Notes under the pieces: model-generated
What the model was told of the DNA's origin: nothing
Seen by the model: the letters and a program-made list of their open reading frames with translations, nothing else
Database searches by the model: none
Made by a program: the position numbers and the translations under genes
Source: Occallatibacter savannae
GTDB lineage: Bacteria > Acidobacteriota > Terriglobia > Terriglobales > Acidobacteriaceae
Length of the DNA: 64,000 nucleotides
Assembly (NCBI RefSeq): GCF_003131205.1
Contig: NZ_QFFY01000006.1
Coordinates: 310,001-374,000, forward strand
Direction of reading: 5' to 3'
Shown: piece after piece, positions 9,222 through 18,210 of the stretch
Layout: every line of letters starts with the position of its first letter
Position numbering within the stretch: position 1 is the stretch's first letter

Positions 9222-10877
9222 ATGTTTGGTTACAGCAAAAAGAGTCGGCAGAACTACCACCTGCTTTACGTGCTGGCCGCTCTGGTAATGGTGCCGAACC
9301 CTGCGGTTGCGCAGGCGCCGCCCAGCGCAGACACGTTCGTCAGCAGTGCGACGCCGACCACGAACTATGGCCCGACAACTAGTCTGGCGGTGGGTCAAGG
9401 AACCACCACTTACATCCAATTCAATCTCACCGGCATTCCGGCCAACGCGAGTGTGAGCAAGGCCACGCTGCGGCTCTACGTTGACGCGGTGGGCAAAGCC
9501 GGTAGTTTCGATGTTTACGAGGTGGACAACCCATGGACCGAGAACAAGGTCACTTACAACACCCCCGCGCCGGTTCCTGGAATCTCCGCCACTGGAGGGA
9601 ATTCGGTCGCAGTCACGGCTGCCAGCATGAACCAGTATCTGCTAATCGACATCACCAGCCTCGTCCAGGCATGGCTGAATGGCAGCATAGAAAACCACGG
9701 CCTCGCTCTGAGACTCACTTCGTCTGCGGGGTTGTTCTCGTTTGATTCCAAAGAGAGCTTGCTCACGGGCAACGGCCCCGAACTGGAGGTCTCTTGGGCT
9801 ACCGGCGCACAAGGCCCTGCCGGTCCGGAGGGCCCTCCAGGACCGGCGGGACTTCAGGGTACTACCGGTGCCGTCGGACCAGCCGGACCACAGGGGATTG
9901 CAGGACCCCCCGGGCCGCAAGGGCCAGTTGGCGCTCAAGGGGCACAAGGTCTTCCCGGCGCAACCGGTTTGCCCGGCCCCAAGGGTGACCCGGGCCCGCA
10001 GGGACCGCAGGGTCCCGCAGGAGGGTTGAAAGAATGGAAAGCCGCGCTGAAGCGCTGGTACCGCCGTGATATTGACATATCCAGCTTCGGCCTCGCCACG
10101 GCCATGACCTTCGATGGGGCGAATATGTGGCTGGCTACGCGCAATTCACTGGTCAAGATTCGCGCGACGGACGGAGTTGTACTAAGCTCTGCGCCGATCG
10201 CAGGAGCACCCGTTTGGGACGCTCTCTTCGACGGATCCTACGTCTGGCTTGCCGAGAATGGTTACGATCTCCAGGTGAACGCGGCCAGCGGCAGCATTCT
10301 GAGTTATTTCTACACCGGGATACCTTTCGGTTCCCCCAAGATCACCTCCGACGGCGCGACGATTTGGTCTGCCGGGGGAAGTACCGTCACCGCAATGCGC
10401 GCCAGCGACGGGGTCTCTCTCGGTATTGTCTGGGTAGGACCAGGACCACTCCGTTTGGCTTTCGATGGAACCAGCCTGTGGATCACAAGCGCGGCTGCGA
10501 ACTTGGTGACCAGGGTTGACCCCGCCTCTGCATCGATTCTGGGCACCTATGCAGCCGGTGCCGCGCCATCAGCAATGGCGTTCGACGGAGAGGCCATGTG
10601 GATCGTGAACAGCGGCGACGACACCGTAACTCGGATGCGCCCAAATGGAACCGTGGTAGGCACCTATTCTACCGGTCATGCTCCGTCCGATATCGCATTC
10701 GATGGCCAGAGCATTTGGATTGCCAACCATGGCGATAACACCTTGATGAAGCTGCGGGCGAGTGATGGCGCCGAGCTGGCAAGGTACACGACGGGCATCG
10801 GACCATTCTCGATTGTCTTCGACGGCGCGAATATTTGGGTGGCCGATGATGGCGACGAAACTCTCAGTAGGTTCTGA
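9222..10877 (+). CDS. Secreted DNRLRE / collagen-like / seven-bladed propeller protein
   Basis: The protein has 551 residues. ATG 9222 follows GGGGAGAGG and starts a signal peptide ending near AVAQA. A DNRLRE (CBM96-like) domain covers about 35-190 (ADTFVSSATPTTNYG, TYIQFNLTGIP, DITSLVQAWLNG). About 24 uninterrupted Gly-X-Y triplets (195-267) form a collagen-like segment. The C-terminal part (about 280-551) has seven FDG-x-x-x-W units spaced about 40 residues apart, the count of a seven-bladed beta-propeller. Such a rod between two globular domains suggests a cell-surface adhesin or a glycan-binding protein. A GNRA-loop hairpin follows the stop. Confidence 0.85.
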   Translation: MFGYSKKSRQNYHLLYVLAALVMVPNPAVAQAPPSADTFVSSATPTTNYGPTTSLAVGQGTTTYIQFNLTGIPANASVSKATLRLYVDAVGKAGSFDVYEVDNPWTENKVTYNTPAPVPGISATGGNSVAVTAASMNQYLLIDITSLVQAWLNGSIENHGLALRLTSSAGLFSFDSKESLLTGNGPELEVSWATGAQGPAGPEGPPGPAGLQGTTGAVGPAGPQGIAGPPGPQGPVGAQGAQGLPGATGLPGPKGDPGPQGPQGPAGGLKEWKAALKRWYRRDIDISSFGLATAMTFDGANMWLATRNSLVKIRATDGVVLSSAPIAGAPVWDALFDGSYVWLAENGYDLQVNAASGSILSYFYTGIPFGSPKITSDGATIWSAGGSTVTAMRASDGVSLGIVWVGPGPLRLAFDGTSLWITSAAANLVTRVDPASASILGTYAAGAAPSAMAFDGEAMWIVNSGDDTVTRMRPNGTVVGTYSTGHAPSDIAFDGQSIWIANHGDNTLMKLRASDGAELARYTTGIGPFSIVFDGANIWVADDGDETLSRF

Positions 10878-10880
10878 GCC

Positions 10881-10898
10881 GGCCCGCGCAAGCGGGTC
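10881..10898 (+). terminator. Possible terminator after the collagen-like gene
   Basis: GGCCCGC and GCGGGTC pair over 7 bases (one G-T) around a GCAA tetraloop, 3 bases after the stop codon. The tail CCGACTTATCTTC has few T, so termination may be weak. Confidence 0.45.
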
Positions 10899-11216
10899 CC
10901 GACTTATCTTCACGGCTCAATCCAGACTTGGCGTGCCCTTCAGTCTGGTACACGCTTGATTTCGTCTGCCGCTGCTTCTGCGTAAATGCCTTCTTCTCGA
11001 AGCCGGCGATTTTGACCCGGCTCGCTGATTCAGGGCGGTCGGAGAGAAAAGCGGTACCGATAGACGGGCTAGGGTCTCGTGATCGCGAAATGTGCAATTT
11101 GTTGCCTCAGTGTCCCAGTGGCCGACCAATCACCCGGAATACTTCTTACAGAACGGAAACAGCCCTGAGTCACCGTGGAGCCACGCAATGCAACCTTCTG
11201 CTTCCCAAGACAGGCT
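10899..11216. other. Intergenic stretch between convergent genes
   Basis: Only short ORFs without ribosome binding sites or recognisable motifs occur; nothing supportable is seen. Confidence 0.5.
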
Positions 11217-12101
11217 TTAATGACCATCCAATTCGTTAAGAAAGCCGAGCCTTCGGGCTTCTACCGAATGAGGACCATGGATCTCATTCAAGAAAGCTTT
11301 GTATTGACGGACGGCCGCAGTAAACGTTGGATGCGTTGGCGAAACCGTCGCCTGAAGCCCTCTGATTCCTGACTCGAATAGCTCAGCTGCACGTCCTGGC
11401 TCGCCGTTCTTCCAGATGGCATAGCCAAGCAAAAACTTTATGTAAGAGATGGCGAGAGGACTTCCTGCAGGGTGGACACTCTTTGCAATTCCAAGCGCGG
11501 CCACCAGTTCTGGAATTGCGTCATCATAGTGGACCTGAGCGCATCGAATCTCGGCGAGATAGACGAGCGCAGTCATTTTCTCATCCGCGGTCGCCGTTGA
11601 GTGCATTGTGGGATTCGTCCTCTCTGGGACTAGCCGGTGCACTGCCATTTCTGCGAACATCTCTGCATCGGGCAATCTGTGCTGTCCGAGCGACACCAAT
11701 GCCAAGTGCATCCAACTCAGCCCCACTCCAACGGCATCGTGCTTGGCTTCGCGGATAAGGAGCGCCTCTGTTTCCACGGTCCGAGCCTTCTCGTACTTCC
11801 TGATTTGCACATACATCGTTCCCATGCCATCCAGAGCGTCGGACATAGATTCAGAACCTTCAGTCTTGAGAAGCCGAACAGCCTTCTTGTAGGCGCGTTC
11901 AGAGTCCTTGTAGCGGGCAGATATCTGAAATGCAACCGCCAGCTTGAACCAACTCGCTCCGTCATTGGGAATCTTTGCTCGCTCTTGGGAGGTCATCTGC
12001 GCTCCTGACAACTTCTGTCCTGACACGATGTTCGGCCCCAAGCACCGGCCTGCAAGTGACAAAAGAGCTATGACTATAGTTGTTAGACGTATCCTCCGCA
12101 T
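11217..12101 (-). CDS. Secreted TPR-repeat protein
   Basis: The protein has 294 residues with a signal-like N-terminus (MRRIRLTTIVIALLSLAGRC). Helical repeats with TPR spacing cover about 45-280, such as SWFKLAVAFQISARYKDSERAYKKA (first unit), YVQIRKYEKARTVETEALLI and YLAEIRCAQVHYDDAIPELV. No enzymatic motif is present. It probably mediates protein contacts in the periplasm. A MerR-type regulator gene lies 130 bases upstream on the same strand, but the gap argues for separate transcription. Confidence 0.8.
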   Translation of the reverse strand: MRRIRLTTIVIALLSLAGRCLGPNIVSGQKLSGAQMTSQERAKIPNDGASWFKLAVAFQISARYKDSERAYKKAVRLLKTEGSESMSDALDGMGTMYVQIRKYEKARTVETEALLIREAKHDAVGVGLSWMHLALVSLGQHRLPDAEMFAEMAVHRLVPERTNPTMHSTATADEKMTALVYLAEIRCAQVHYDDAIPELVAALGIAKSVHPAGSPLAISYIKFLLGYAIWKNGEPGRAAELFESGIRGLQATVSPTHPTFTAAVRQYKAFLNEIHGPHSVEARRLGFLNELDGH

Positions 12102-12231
12102 TCGATCACCTCCTGCCTAGATGTCGTCCGTCTCCACATCCGAGTTGTTGTTACGCATAGGGGGGTGTTATCTCGGCCGCCGAAAACAACTCGAGCGCCG
12201 GATCCACCCGTGGTTGAAGATGTCGTTGGGG

Positions 12232-13104
12232 TTAAGGCCTGACTTGCACTATTCGCCCATCTGCGATCTGCCACTCGCCAACGAGAGGAGGCCCCACTAG
12301 CTCCATTCCGTGTTCTTGAAACAATCGACGAAACTCATCTATCGAAAGTGCTTCGTGCACCGGCGGGCCACTGTTATGTTTACTGAGTTCCCGAAAGAAC
12401 TCTTCCATCCGACCCGCGGGCTGATAGAGGTCCACAATCCTTGCAAGCTGGCCGTTCGCTGATGCCCAGGCATACGGCGTCTGCCGCGGTACGAATACGC
12501 TCTCTCCCGGGCCAGCATGGAACTGATTTTCACCGACAGCGAATTGCAACTCCCCCTCGATCACGTAAATCCATTCATCCTGTTCGCAATGCCGACGCCG
12601 TGGTCCAGAACTCAACCCTGTGAATTCGAAGATGCACATCTCTCCGTTTGTGTCTTGTCCTGAGACTTTACAATCGGTCGGCTCGCCCCTGAGCTCAACC
12701 GGCTCATTGGAGCGGCTGGCTCCAGCGGCTACCTTAAAGCCGTCAAACATTTCTTCGCTGCTCATCTTTTTCGTTCCCTTCACGTGATCGATCGTCTTGT
12801 TGATGGTGGAAATCAGGGCTTGCGTCCGGGCGAGCTGTTGTTCCAACACCGCTCGATGTGCTTTGAGCGCGGCAGCCTTTTCGAAATCAGCTCGGCCCAG
12901 AATGCTCTTGATTTCGCTAAGCTCCAAACCCAATTCGCGATAAAAGAGAATTTGCTGCAACTTGAGAAGCTGCGGTTCTTCGTAGTATCGGTATCCGTTC
13001 CCATTAACATATGCGGGCTTTAGAAGGCCGATTTCGTCGTAGAAGTGGAGCGTTCGGATGCTGACACCCGATAGACCCGAAACGCGTCTGACCGTGTATG
13101 CCAT
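12232..13104 (-). CDS. MerR-family regulator fused to a cupin domain
   Basis: The protein has 290 residues. Residues 1-70 are a MerR winged helix (YTVRRVSGLSGVSIRTLHFYD, GYRYYEEPQLLKLQQI). A coiled-coil dimerisation helix follows (about 75-125). After a linker, a cupin_2-type barrel (about 165-250) contains HCEQDEWIYVIEGELQFAVG and AGPGESVFVPRQTPYAWA. MerR effector domains usually follow the coiled coil; here it is a cupin. The second cupin motif lacks the usual His, so metal binding is doubtful, and a small organic ligand may be sensed. The target is unknown; the best candidates are its own promoter and the TPR gene downstream. Confidence 0.88.
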   Translation of the reverse strand: MAYTVRRVSGLSGVSIRTLHFYDEIGLLKPAYVNGNGYRYYEEPQLLKLQQILFYRELGLELSEIKSILGRADFEKAAALKAHRAVLEQQLARTQALISTINKTIDHVKGTKKMSSEEMFDGFKVAAGASRSNEPVELRGEPTDCKVSGQDTNGEMCIFEFTGLSSGPRRRHCEQDEWIYVIEGELQFAVGENQFHAGPGESVFVPRQTPYAWASANGQLARIVDLYQPAGRMEEFFRELSKHNSGPPVHEALSIDEFRRLFQEHGMELVGPPLVGEWQIADGRIVQVRP

Positions 13105-13500
13105 GCTGGCTATCCTGAGGCATCACGTAACGGCAGAGTCAATAGAAATTTCGAGCCTGTCCAAAGGTCTGAATGACCTCACACAGCTAATGACAAATGA
13201 CCGATCCACTTGATCCCAAACGGTGCATGCACGAGTTGTGCAGAGCACTTTTGAAGTTTGGCGACCAGCTCAATCCGTACGGCGACGGCCGCCTTAGCGT
13301 CTCCATGTGACCATCGGCGATACGGATGCAGGGTACCCATTACAGTGTTGACAGCGAAATCGGGAATGACGGCACTAGTAATAGTACCGCTGGCCAGTAA
13401 CCGGCGATTGTCGCTCTGAGCCATTTTCTTGACCTCAGAGGCCCCATTGCCGACCACTGACTGATGATCCGATCTGCGCTTGGGCCGAAGGATATTCGAT
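13105..13500. other. Intergenic stretch without recognised gene
   Basis: An ORF of about 90 codons exists on the minus strand (13179-13457), but it has no ribosome binding site or family features. Nothing else is seen. Confidence 0.45.
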
Positions 13501-13963
13501 ATGCGAAACGGTTTGAGAATTCTGCTGTTGCTGGGCTTTACTAGCTGCGCTTTTGCTCAACAGCCCGACTGCAAAGACATTCAGATTTTCGAGTCCAAGC
13601 TGCCGATCTATCCGCCTAATTGCCCGTGCTGCACACATGAAAGGTGTCTTCCACTTTGCGGTGATCGTCTACCCTGATGGCCACTCCGAGGTCCGATTTG
13701 TGGATGGCCCAAGTAAGGGTGCGTTTCAAGTGTTTGCAGTGAGCGGCCGTGATTTCCTTGAGAGCCGTCGATACGGGTGGGTTACTGGAGGCCAGCACCA
13801 ATCGTGCAGCTACACGGCTGAGATTGAGTATCGAATGCTACCTGAGGAAGTGAGTTCGCCCAACAATTTCATGCGTGTCACAGACCTTGATCTTGGTCAC
13901 ACGCTCGTCGAAGTGAAAGCCACTTTGCCGACAATCAACACATCGGTGTCCACCATTCGCTAG
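13501..13963 (+). pseudogene. TonB C-terminal-domain protein, frameshifted
   Basis: ATG 13501 opens a signal-peptide reading frame (MRNGLRILLLLGFTSCAFA) that reaches LPIYPP and then hits an early stop. The adjacent frame continues exactly from there: IARAAHMKGVFHFAVIVYPD, then GHSEVRFVDGPSKGAF to the stop at 13963. YPPIARAAxxxG is the start of the TonB C-terminal fold, so the two halves are one gene of about 154 codons. They are split by one extra base near 13618 (CCT-A-ATT). Either this is a pseudogene or the extra A is an assembly error. The remaining fold looks intact, so the decay, if real, is recent. Confidence 0.8.
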
Positions 13964-14001
13964 AGCCTCGCTACGTCGCCGAGGCATACTGCTGGTGTAT
14001 C

Positions 14002-14057
14002 ACCGGCAACTCGGAACCTGACAATTCCTCGGTTTGAGTCCGAGTAGCCGACAACTC
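14002..14057 (+). repeat. Palindromic intergenic repeat, copy C
   Basis: The left arm ACCGGCAACTCGGAA and the right arm GTCCGAGTAGCCGACAACTC flank a 21-base spacer; there is one mismatch in the stem. It lies between convergent genes ending at 13963 and 14128. Confidence 0.9.
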
Positions 14058-14127
14058 TCTCCGAACAATGGCATGCCGCCGATTCACCAATAAAGAAGCT
14101 CCGACCAACTTCAGCTCAGCTCGTTAT

Positions 14128-14760
14128 TCACGCGCTAAACGTCTGCTCGAGCGGGCCAAAGATTTTCTCTGAAAATGCACTCCAGCTCTCAAGAACTCTA
14201 GCCACACCATCTGTGTCACGCATAGTGACGAAGCCGCTGACTTCCTCCGCTCTTTCGATTATGGAGGGAGGAAACTCATTGCGCCTGCCGTCGGTGAGGT
14301 ATTGAATCGCGGAGTCAATATCTGCACGCCTCAGATAGCAAATGAATCTGACCCATATGGGATAATGTCCCCCTATCTGGCCTGCGTCCAAATGCGCTGC
14401 GAGCTCAGTGGCTGACTTGATCTTTGATATATCTGCCGCATACGAATTGACAGCTTGCTCGCACTCCTCTTGAGAATCTCTGTCAAACGAGCAATGAACA
14501 AGCCTATCGCCTAAACACCAGGAAACAAATGTGTGTCGATCGAAAGCAGGGAGAACGAATGTCGAAATATATGTATCTAACGGCGACCCTTCGATGACAA
14601 ACCCAGAGACAATATCCCTATTTCGAAATCCAAGCCACCCACCCTTGCCCAAGGAGATAAAGCCCTGCTTCTTGAGAAAGACGGATATCTGCCTGCGCTT
14701 CTTCGATGCTTCCAGCGCACCACGCGCTAAAAGACTCAAGCTTCTGCTGAGATTAGTCAT
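14128..14760 (-). CDS. Hypothetical protein (210 aa)
   Basis: ATG 14760 was chosen. An in-frame start at 14928 would translate straight through repeat copy D, so the extra 56 residues are spurious. The N-terminal third is basic (LARGALEASKKRRQISVFLK, then KQGFISLGKGGWLGFRN) and is followed by beta strands (FVIEGSPLDTYISTFVLPAF). The C-terminal half is helical. The layout recalls small DUF4304-like proteins, but I cannot assign a family. It is a single gene bracketed by repeat copies C and D. Confidence 0.6.
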   Translation of the reverse strand: MTNLSRSLSLLARGALEASKKRRQISVFLKKQGFISLGKGGWLGFRNRDIVSGFVIEGSPLDTYISTFVLPAFDRHTFVSWCLGDRLVHCSFDRDSQEECEQAVNSYAADISKIKSATELAAHLDAGQIGGHYPIWVRFICYLRRADIDSAIQYLTDGRRNEFPPSIIERAEEVSGFVTMRDTDGVARVLESWSAFSEKIFGPLEQTFSA

Positions 14761-14844
14761 TGAACATTCTCGTTCTTTGGCGTGAGCTTGCAGGCACACT
14801 GAATACTGTAATCTGCCGTCTAGAGTGTCGCTACGTCCCGAATT

Positions 14845-14900
14845 ACCGGCAACTCGGAATTGGAAATTTCTTGCTTTAGGGTCCGATTGGCCGACAACTC
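14845..14900 (+). repeat. Palindromic intergenic repeat, copy D
   Basis: The left arm is ACCGGCAACTCGGAA. The right arm GTCCGATTGGCCGACAACTC has two mismatches to the left arm. The total length is 56 bases with a 21-base spacer. It lies between two minus-strand genes (starts after 14760, ends at 14918). Confidence 0.85.
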
Positions 14901-14917
14901 TGGAACAGATGCTCAAG

Positions 14918-15316
14918 TCATTTGACATTCAACTGGCGCTGATAATCCGCTTCATCGAAATGTCCCCTTGACCTCAGAATCAATCCAGTTCCTCCGAACT
15001 GCCAAATCTCGTAGCCACCGATCTGAACCGCGTTGCCGCTTCCTCCCGGCCCAGTGTTCGTTCCGGCAAGGGTCCATTGAAAAATCGCTCTGTCTTGGTT
15101 CGCGCTCACATCGACCATTGAAACGACCATATCGGGGAAGGCTGTCATGAAGGACTTTGCCGTCGCCGCAATGGATGATCTCCCTACCGACGGTAACCCC
15201 AAATTGATCTGGAGCGAACCGCCTTCTTCATAGAACTCCGCCACACAGGCGGCACTCTGACTGCACCAAGCGGCTGCATAGCTCATCCCGAAGCGTTGCA
15301 ATTCAGCGTGGTCCAT
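14918..15316 (-). CDS. SnoaL-like / NTF2-fold protein
   Basis: ATG 15316 follows GGGAGGGG; the longer in-frame start at 15454 reads through repeat copy E and is rejected. The 132-residue protein shows the SnoaL-like pattern: an N-terminal helix (ELQRFGMSYAAAWCSQSA), VAEFYEEGGSLQI, then FMTAFPDMVVSMVDVSANQD and FQWTLAGTNTG, ending in a strand with GYEIWQF. The family includes polyketide cyclases and many uncharacterised enzymes or scavengers; the substrate is not predictable here. It appears monocistronic. Confidence 0.8.
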   Translation of the reverse strand: MDHAELQRFGMSYAAAWCSQSAACVAEFYEEGGSLQINLGLPSVGRSSIAATAKSFMTAFPDMVVSMVDVSANQDRAIFQWTLAGTNTGPGGSGNAVQIGGYEIWQFGGTGLILRSRGHFDEADYQRQLNVK

Positions 15317-15403
15317 CGCGCCCCTCCCTACATGTATGCTGCGCTCACAGAATCGCACACGTCCCTTCAAAGGACAGCTGATGGAACGGGTCGCGGGTGG
15401 ATG

Positions 15404-15457
15404 ACCGGCAACTCGGAAGCTGGCAATTTTGGCTTGGGACCGAGTAGGCGACAAACA
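15404..15457 (+). repeat. Palindromic intergenic repeat, copy E
   Basis: The left arm is ACCGGCAACTCGGAA, the right arm ACCGAGTAGGCGACAA, and the spacer is 19 bases, two shorter than usual. It lies in the divergent gap between the SnoaL-like gene and the phosphatase gene. Confidence 0.8.
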
Positions 15458-15525
15458 ATTCGCACTGGGCGTGTAGACTCGATCTAACCTGCAAACACAT
15501 TGCGAATTATCGCTGGGGTGTAACG

Positions 15526-17507
15526 ATGCGATTGCGAGCCCTGCTCATTGCACTTTCGTTGATGCCGCAGACCACCTGTATCGCGCAAGTGAGCTTTGAT
15601 CAGGCACGGGTACCAATAGTGGAACTGCGCGGCCCGTGGCGATTTCATCCGGGGGACGATGCACGATGGAGGGATCCTGAGTTCGACGACTCAGCATGGG
15701 CGCTCATCAGTGCAGACAAGACTTGGGACGAGCTGGGATTTCAGCAGCTCACAGGCATGGCTTGGTATAGGATCCGAATCGCAGTTCCAAAAGAACACGG
15801 CGACCTTGCATTCTTTGTCGGCGATGTGAACGGGAGCTTTGAAATCTATGCCAACGGGCAACGACTAGGTGAAAAAGGCGGTATGCCGCCCGATCCCTGG
15901 GAACCCACGGCGACCCGTTCCGTCTACCCGATACCGAACTCCCTTCTCGCGGGAGATGGTTCTCTGGAAGTTGCAGTACGGGTATGGAATTGGCCTGTTC
16001 ACAAAGGGGTCGCAGGCGGGGGATTTACCGAGGCTCCCCGAGTCGGTGATGCGGGGACAATCCAACAGTGGCTTGAACTCGAGAAAGACCGAGAAATCAG
16101 ACGTCAAGGCGGAGTAATCACTGAGCTTTTTGGCAGCCTACTGATTGGATTGGCAAGCCTTGGGTTATACGCCTTGCGCCGAAGGGAACGGGAATACCTC
16201 TGGTTTGGCTTGAGTCTTCTGATGTGGAGCGCAAATCACGTTGGGTCCCTAGTGGCAGCTTCTCAGCCGGTTCATTTAGTTAGCCTATCGGTGTGGATCG
16301 CTCTAACATACTGCCTGAGGATCCTGTTCGAACTCGAATTCTATGTCGTCTTCCTCCGCCAGAAAAGACGCTGGCTCTATAGCATTGCCTTCCTCGTGCT
16401 ATTGATGGAAAGCGCAACGTTAGCGATGTTGGATGTTAGGGGCGGCGGGCTCGCTTTGGGATTTCTTTTTGTTGTTACAATCACTCTGGCCGATTGTTGC
16501 GAAATCGCAATGCTTACCATCGGAGGGTTTCGGGGCATTCGCGACGCATATATCCCTGCCGTCGCCTTACTGATGCAGGCCAGCTTGGCCAGTTCATCTA
16601 TCGTCCTTGCTCTTCTTCCGCCCTGGGCGTGGTCGAGAGCCGTCTTGGCATTCCTTCAGCGCGGACTCGAATGGCCTTTTTATCTCAACTACGGTGAAGC
16701 CGCAACCGACCTAGGCGGGCTAGCTGTTCTCGTCATCCTGGTGTACCGGTTCGCCCGTAGCAGGCAGAACGAAGAGCGGCTACAAGTCGAGATGGACGCG
16801 GCGCGGGAGGTCCAAGAGGTCCTCATCCCAACTGCTATGCCCCCAATATCCGGTTTTGAGATGGAGAGTATCTACCTCCCGGCACTGCAAGTTGGGGGTG
16901 ATTTCTTTCAGATCATCCCGACGGGGCTGGGGGAGTTTTGATCGTAATTGGCGACGTGAGTGGGAAAGGAATGCCTGCCGCTATGACCGTATCACTCCTC
17001 GTGGGTACGGTCCGCACGCTAGCACAATTCATGGACAACCCCGGCGAAATCCTTACGGTAATGAACATTCGCATGTTGGCTCGCAGCGGAGGCGGATTTA
17101 CGACGTGCCTCGTCCTTCGAATTGATCCAGAGGGAACGATGAAGATCGCGAACGCGGGTCACATTGCACCGTTCTTGAATGGCGAGGAACTGACACTTCA
17201 AAACGGTTTGCCTCTGGGTCTTTCGGTGGACAGTACGTACACGGAATCAACATTTCATCTCAATCTTGGTGAGCAACTTACGCTATTAACAGATGGTGTC
17301 GTCGAGGCGCGGTGCGAGAGCGACGAACTCTACGGCTTTGAGCGCACCGCTGCGATTGCGAGATCCAAAGCGGAGACAATAGCCCGAACGGCACAACAAT
17401 TTGGACAAGAAGATGACATCACTGTCCTCACGGTGACTCGAAAGCGAACCGAAAGATCTCTGATAGCCCAGGCGCCGACATCGGCATTATCCACGGATCT
17501 CGCCTAA
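15526..17507 (+). pseudogene. Membrane SpoIIE/PP2C-type phosphatase with 7TM sensor region, split by a -1 frameshift
   Basis: Frame 1 (15526-16943) encodes a signal peptide, a jelly-roll sensor (about 25-180: LRGPWRFHPGDDARWRDPEF), about seven membrane helices (200-410) and the first part of a PP2C-like SpoIIE domain (AREVQEVLIPTAMPPISGFE, VGGDFFQIIP). It stops just after the G-rich run at 16923-16933. The rest of the catalytic domain is in the next frame (LIVIGDVSGKGMPAAM, TDGVVEAR, GQEDDITVLTV). One additional G in the run would restore a single protein of about 660 residues. The C-terminal part could only start at TTG 16938. This is a pseudogene, a programmed or phase-variable frameshift, or a homopolymer error. 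Confidence 0.85.
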
Positions 17508-17545
17508 AGCCGATGCTTTGACTCTTGTCCTCTGGCGGTCGAGTC

Positions 17546-17601
17546 ACCGGCCACTCGGAACTTAGAAATTCTTGGGTTTGGTTCCGAGTTGGCGACCACA
17601 C
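17546..17601 (+). repeat. Palindromic intergenic repeat, copy F
   Basis: The left arm CGGCCACTCGGAA and right arm TTCCGAGTTGGCG differ by one compensable position. The spacer is 21 bases and the total is 56. It lies between the phosphatase and RraB-like genes. Confidence 0.88.
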
Positions 17602-17664
17602 TCACACAAGAAGACTTGAAGCACGGGTTGCAGCCTTCATTTGGTCCAACTAGCATTGCGAACG

Positions 17665-18009
17665 ATGGATTTCCCGAGTGATGAGAATGCAGAGGTGCTG
17701 CGCCGGATGGAGGCCGCAGGAGACGATCTTACCCTGTCACGCAACATCGACTTCACAGTTGTTTTTCCGGACCAGGCGGCAGCCCAGAAATTCGCCGCAC
17801 GTATCCGTGATTTGGGCTTTGTTGCATCGGTCGAGCTAACACAAACGGCCGAGGACCATCCGTGGGATGTCGTGGTTGTCAAAAACATGACACCGTCCCG
17901 TGAAGGGATTGGAGATTTCGAGAACCTGCTTGAGAGCGTGGCAGTCCCTCTTGGTGGACGTAACGACGGATGGGGTTGCATGTCGGAACGTCCAGTGCAA
18001 GAAAGTTAG
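17665..18009 (+). CDS. RraB-like protein (RNase E regulator family)
   Basis: From ATG 17665 the protein has 114 residues; TTG 17641 is a possible alternative start. The sequence follows the RraB domain: NAEVLRRMEAAGDDLTLSRN, IDFTVVFPDQAAAQKFAARI, GFVASVE, a central WDVVVVKNMTPSREGI and the terminal GGRNDGWGC. RraB in E. coli binds RNase E and tunes RNA decay; many homologues outside Proteobacteria are uncharacterised, so only family membership is claimed. It is a lone gene next to repeat copy F. Confidence 0.78.
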   Translation: MDFPSDENAEVLRRMEAAGDDLTLSRNIDFTVVFPDQAAAQKFAARIRDLGFVASVELTQTAEDHPWDVVVVKNMTPSREGIGDFENLLESVAVPLGGRNDGWGCMSERPVQES

Positions 18010-18040
18010 AACTGCTCGGCACTGGCGAAAATCTGTCAAA

Positions 18041-18061
18041 GGGAAGAGTTGGCGACCACTC
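18041..18061 (+). repeat. Possible right-half remnant of the palindromic repeat
   Basis: GAGTTGGCGACCACTC matches the right arm of copy F, but no clear left arm is visible upstream. It may be a degenerate copy. Confidence 0.4.
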
Positions 18062-18210
18062 CGGTCACGGTCGCGGACGCGGGAAAGCCACAGGTCACCG
18101 AAACTAATTGATCCGGACGGGGTTCGTCCGAGTGTCGCCTCGGAGCACGCCGCCAGGGCGGTGCGGTGCATCCAGTCATAGATTCTTGCTCTCAGGAGAC
18201 TTACGGCCAC

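Noticed and set aside
13179..13457. 92-codon minus-strand ORF between the MerR-cupin and TonB-like genes
   Set aside because: No ribosome binding site, no motif, and irregular codon use; not supportable.
14761..14928. N-terminal extension of the 14128-14760 gene
   Set aside because: The extra 56 residues are a translation of repeat copy D; the same RVAG phrase appears in readings of copies E and A, showing it is repeat-derived.
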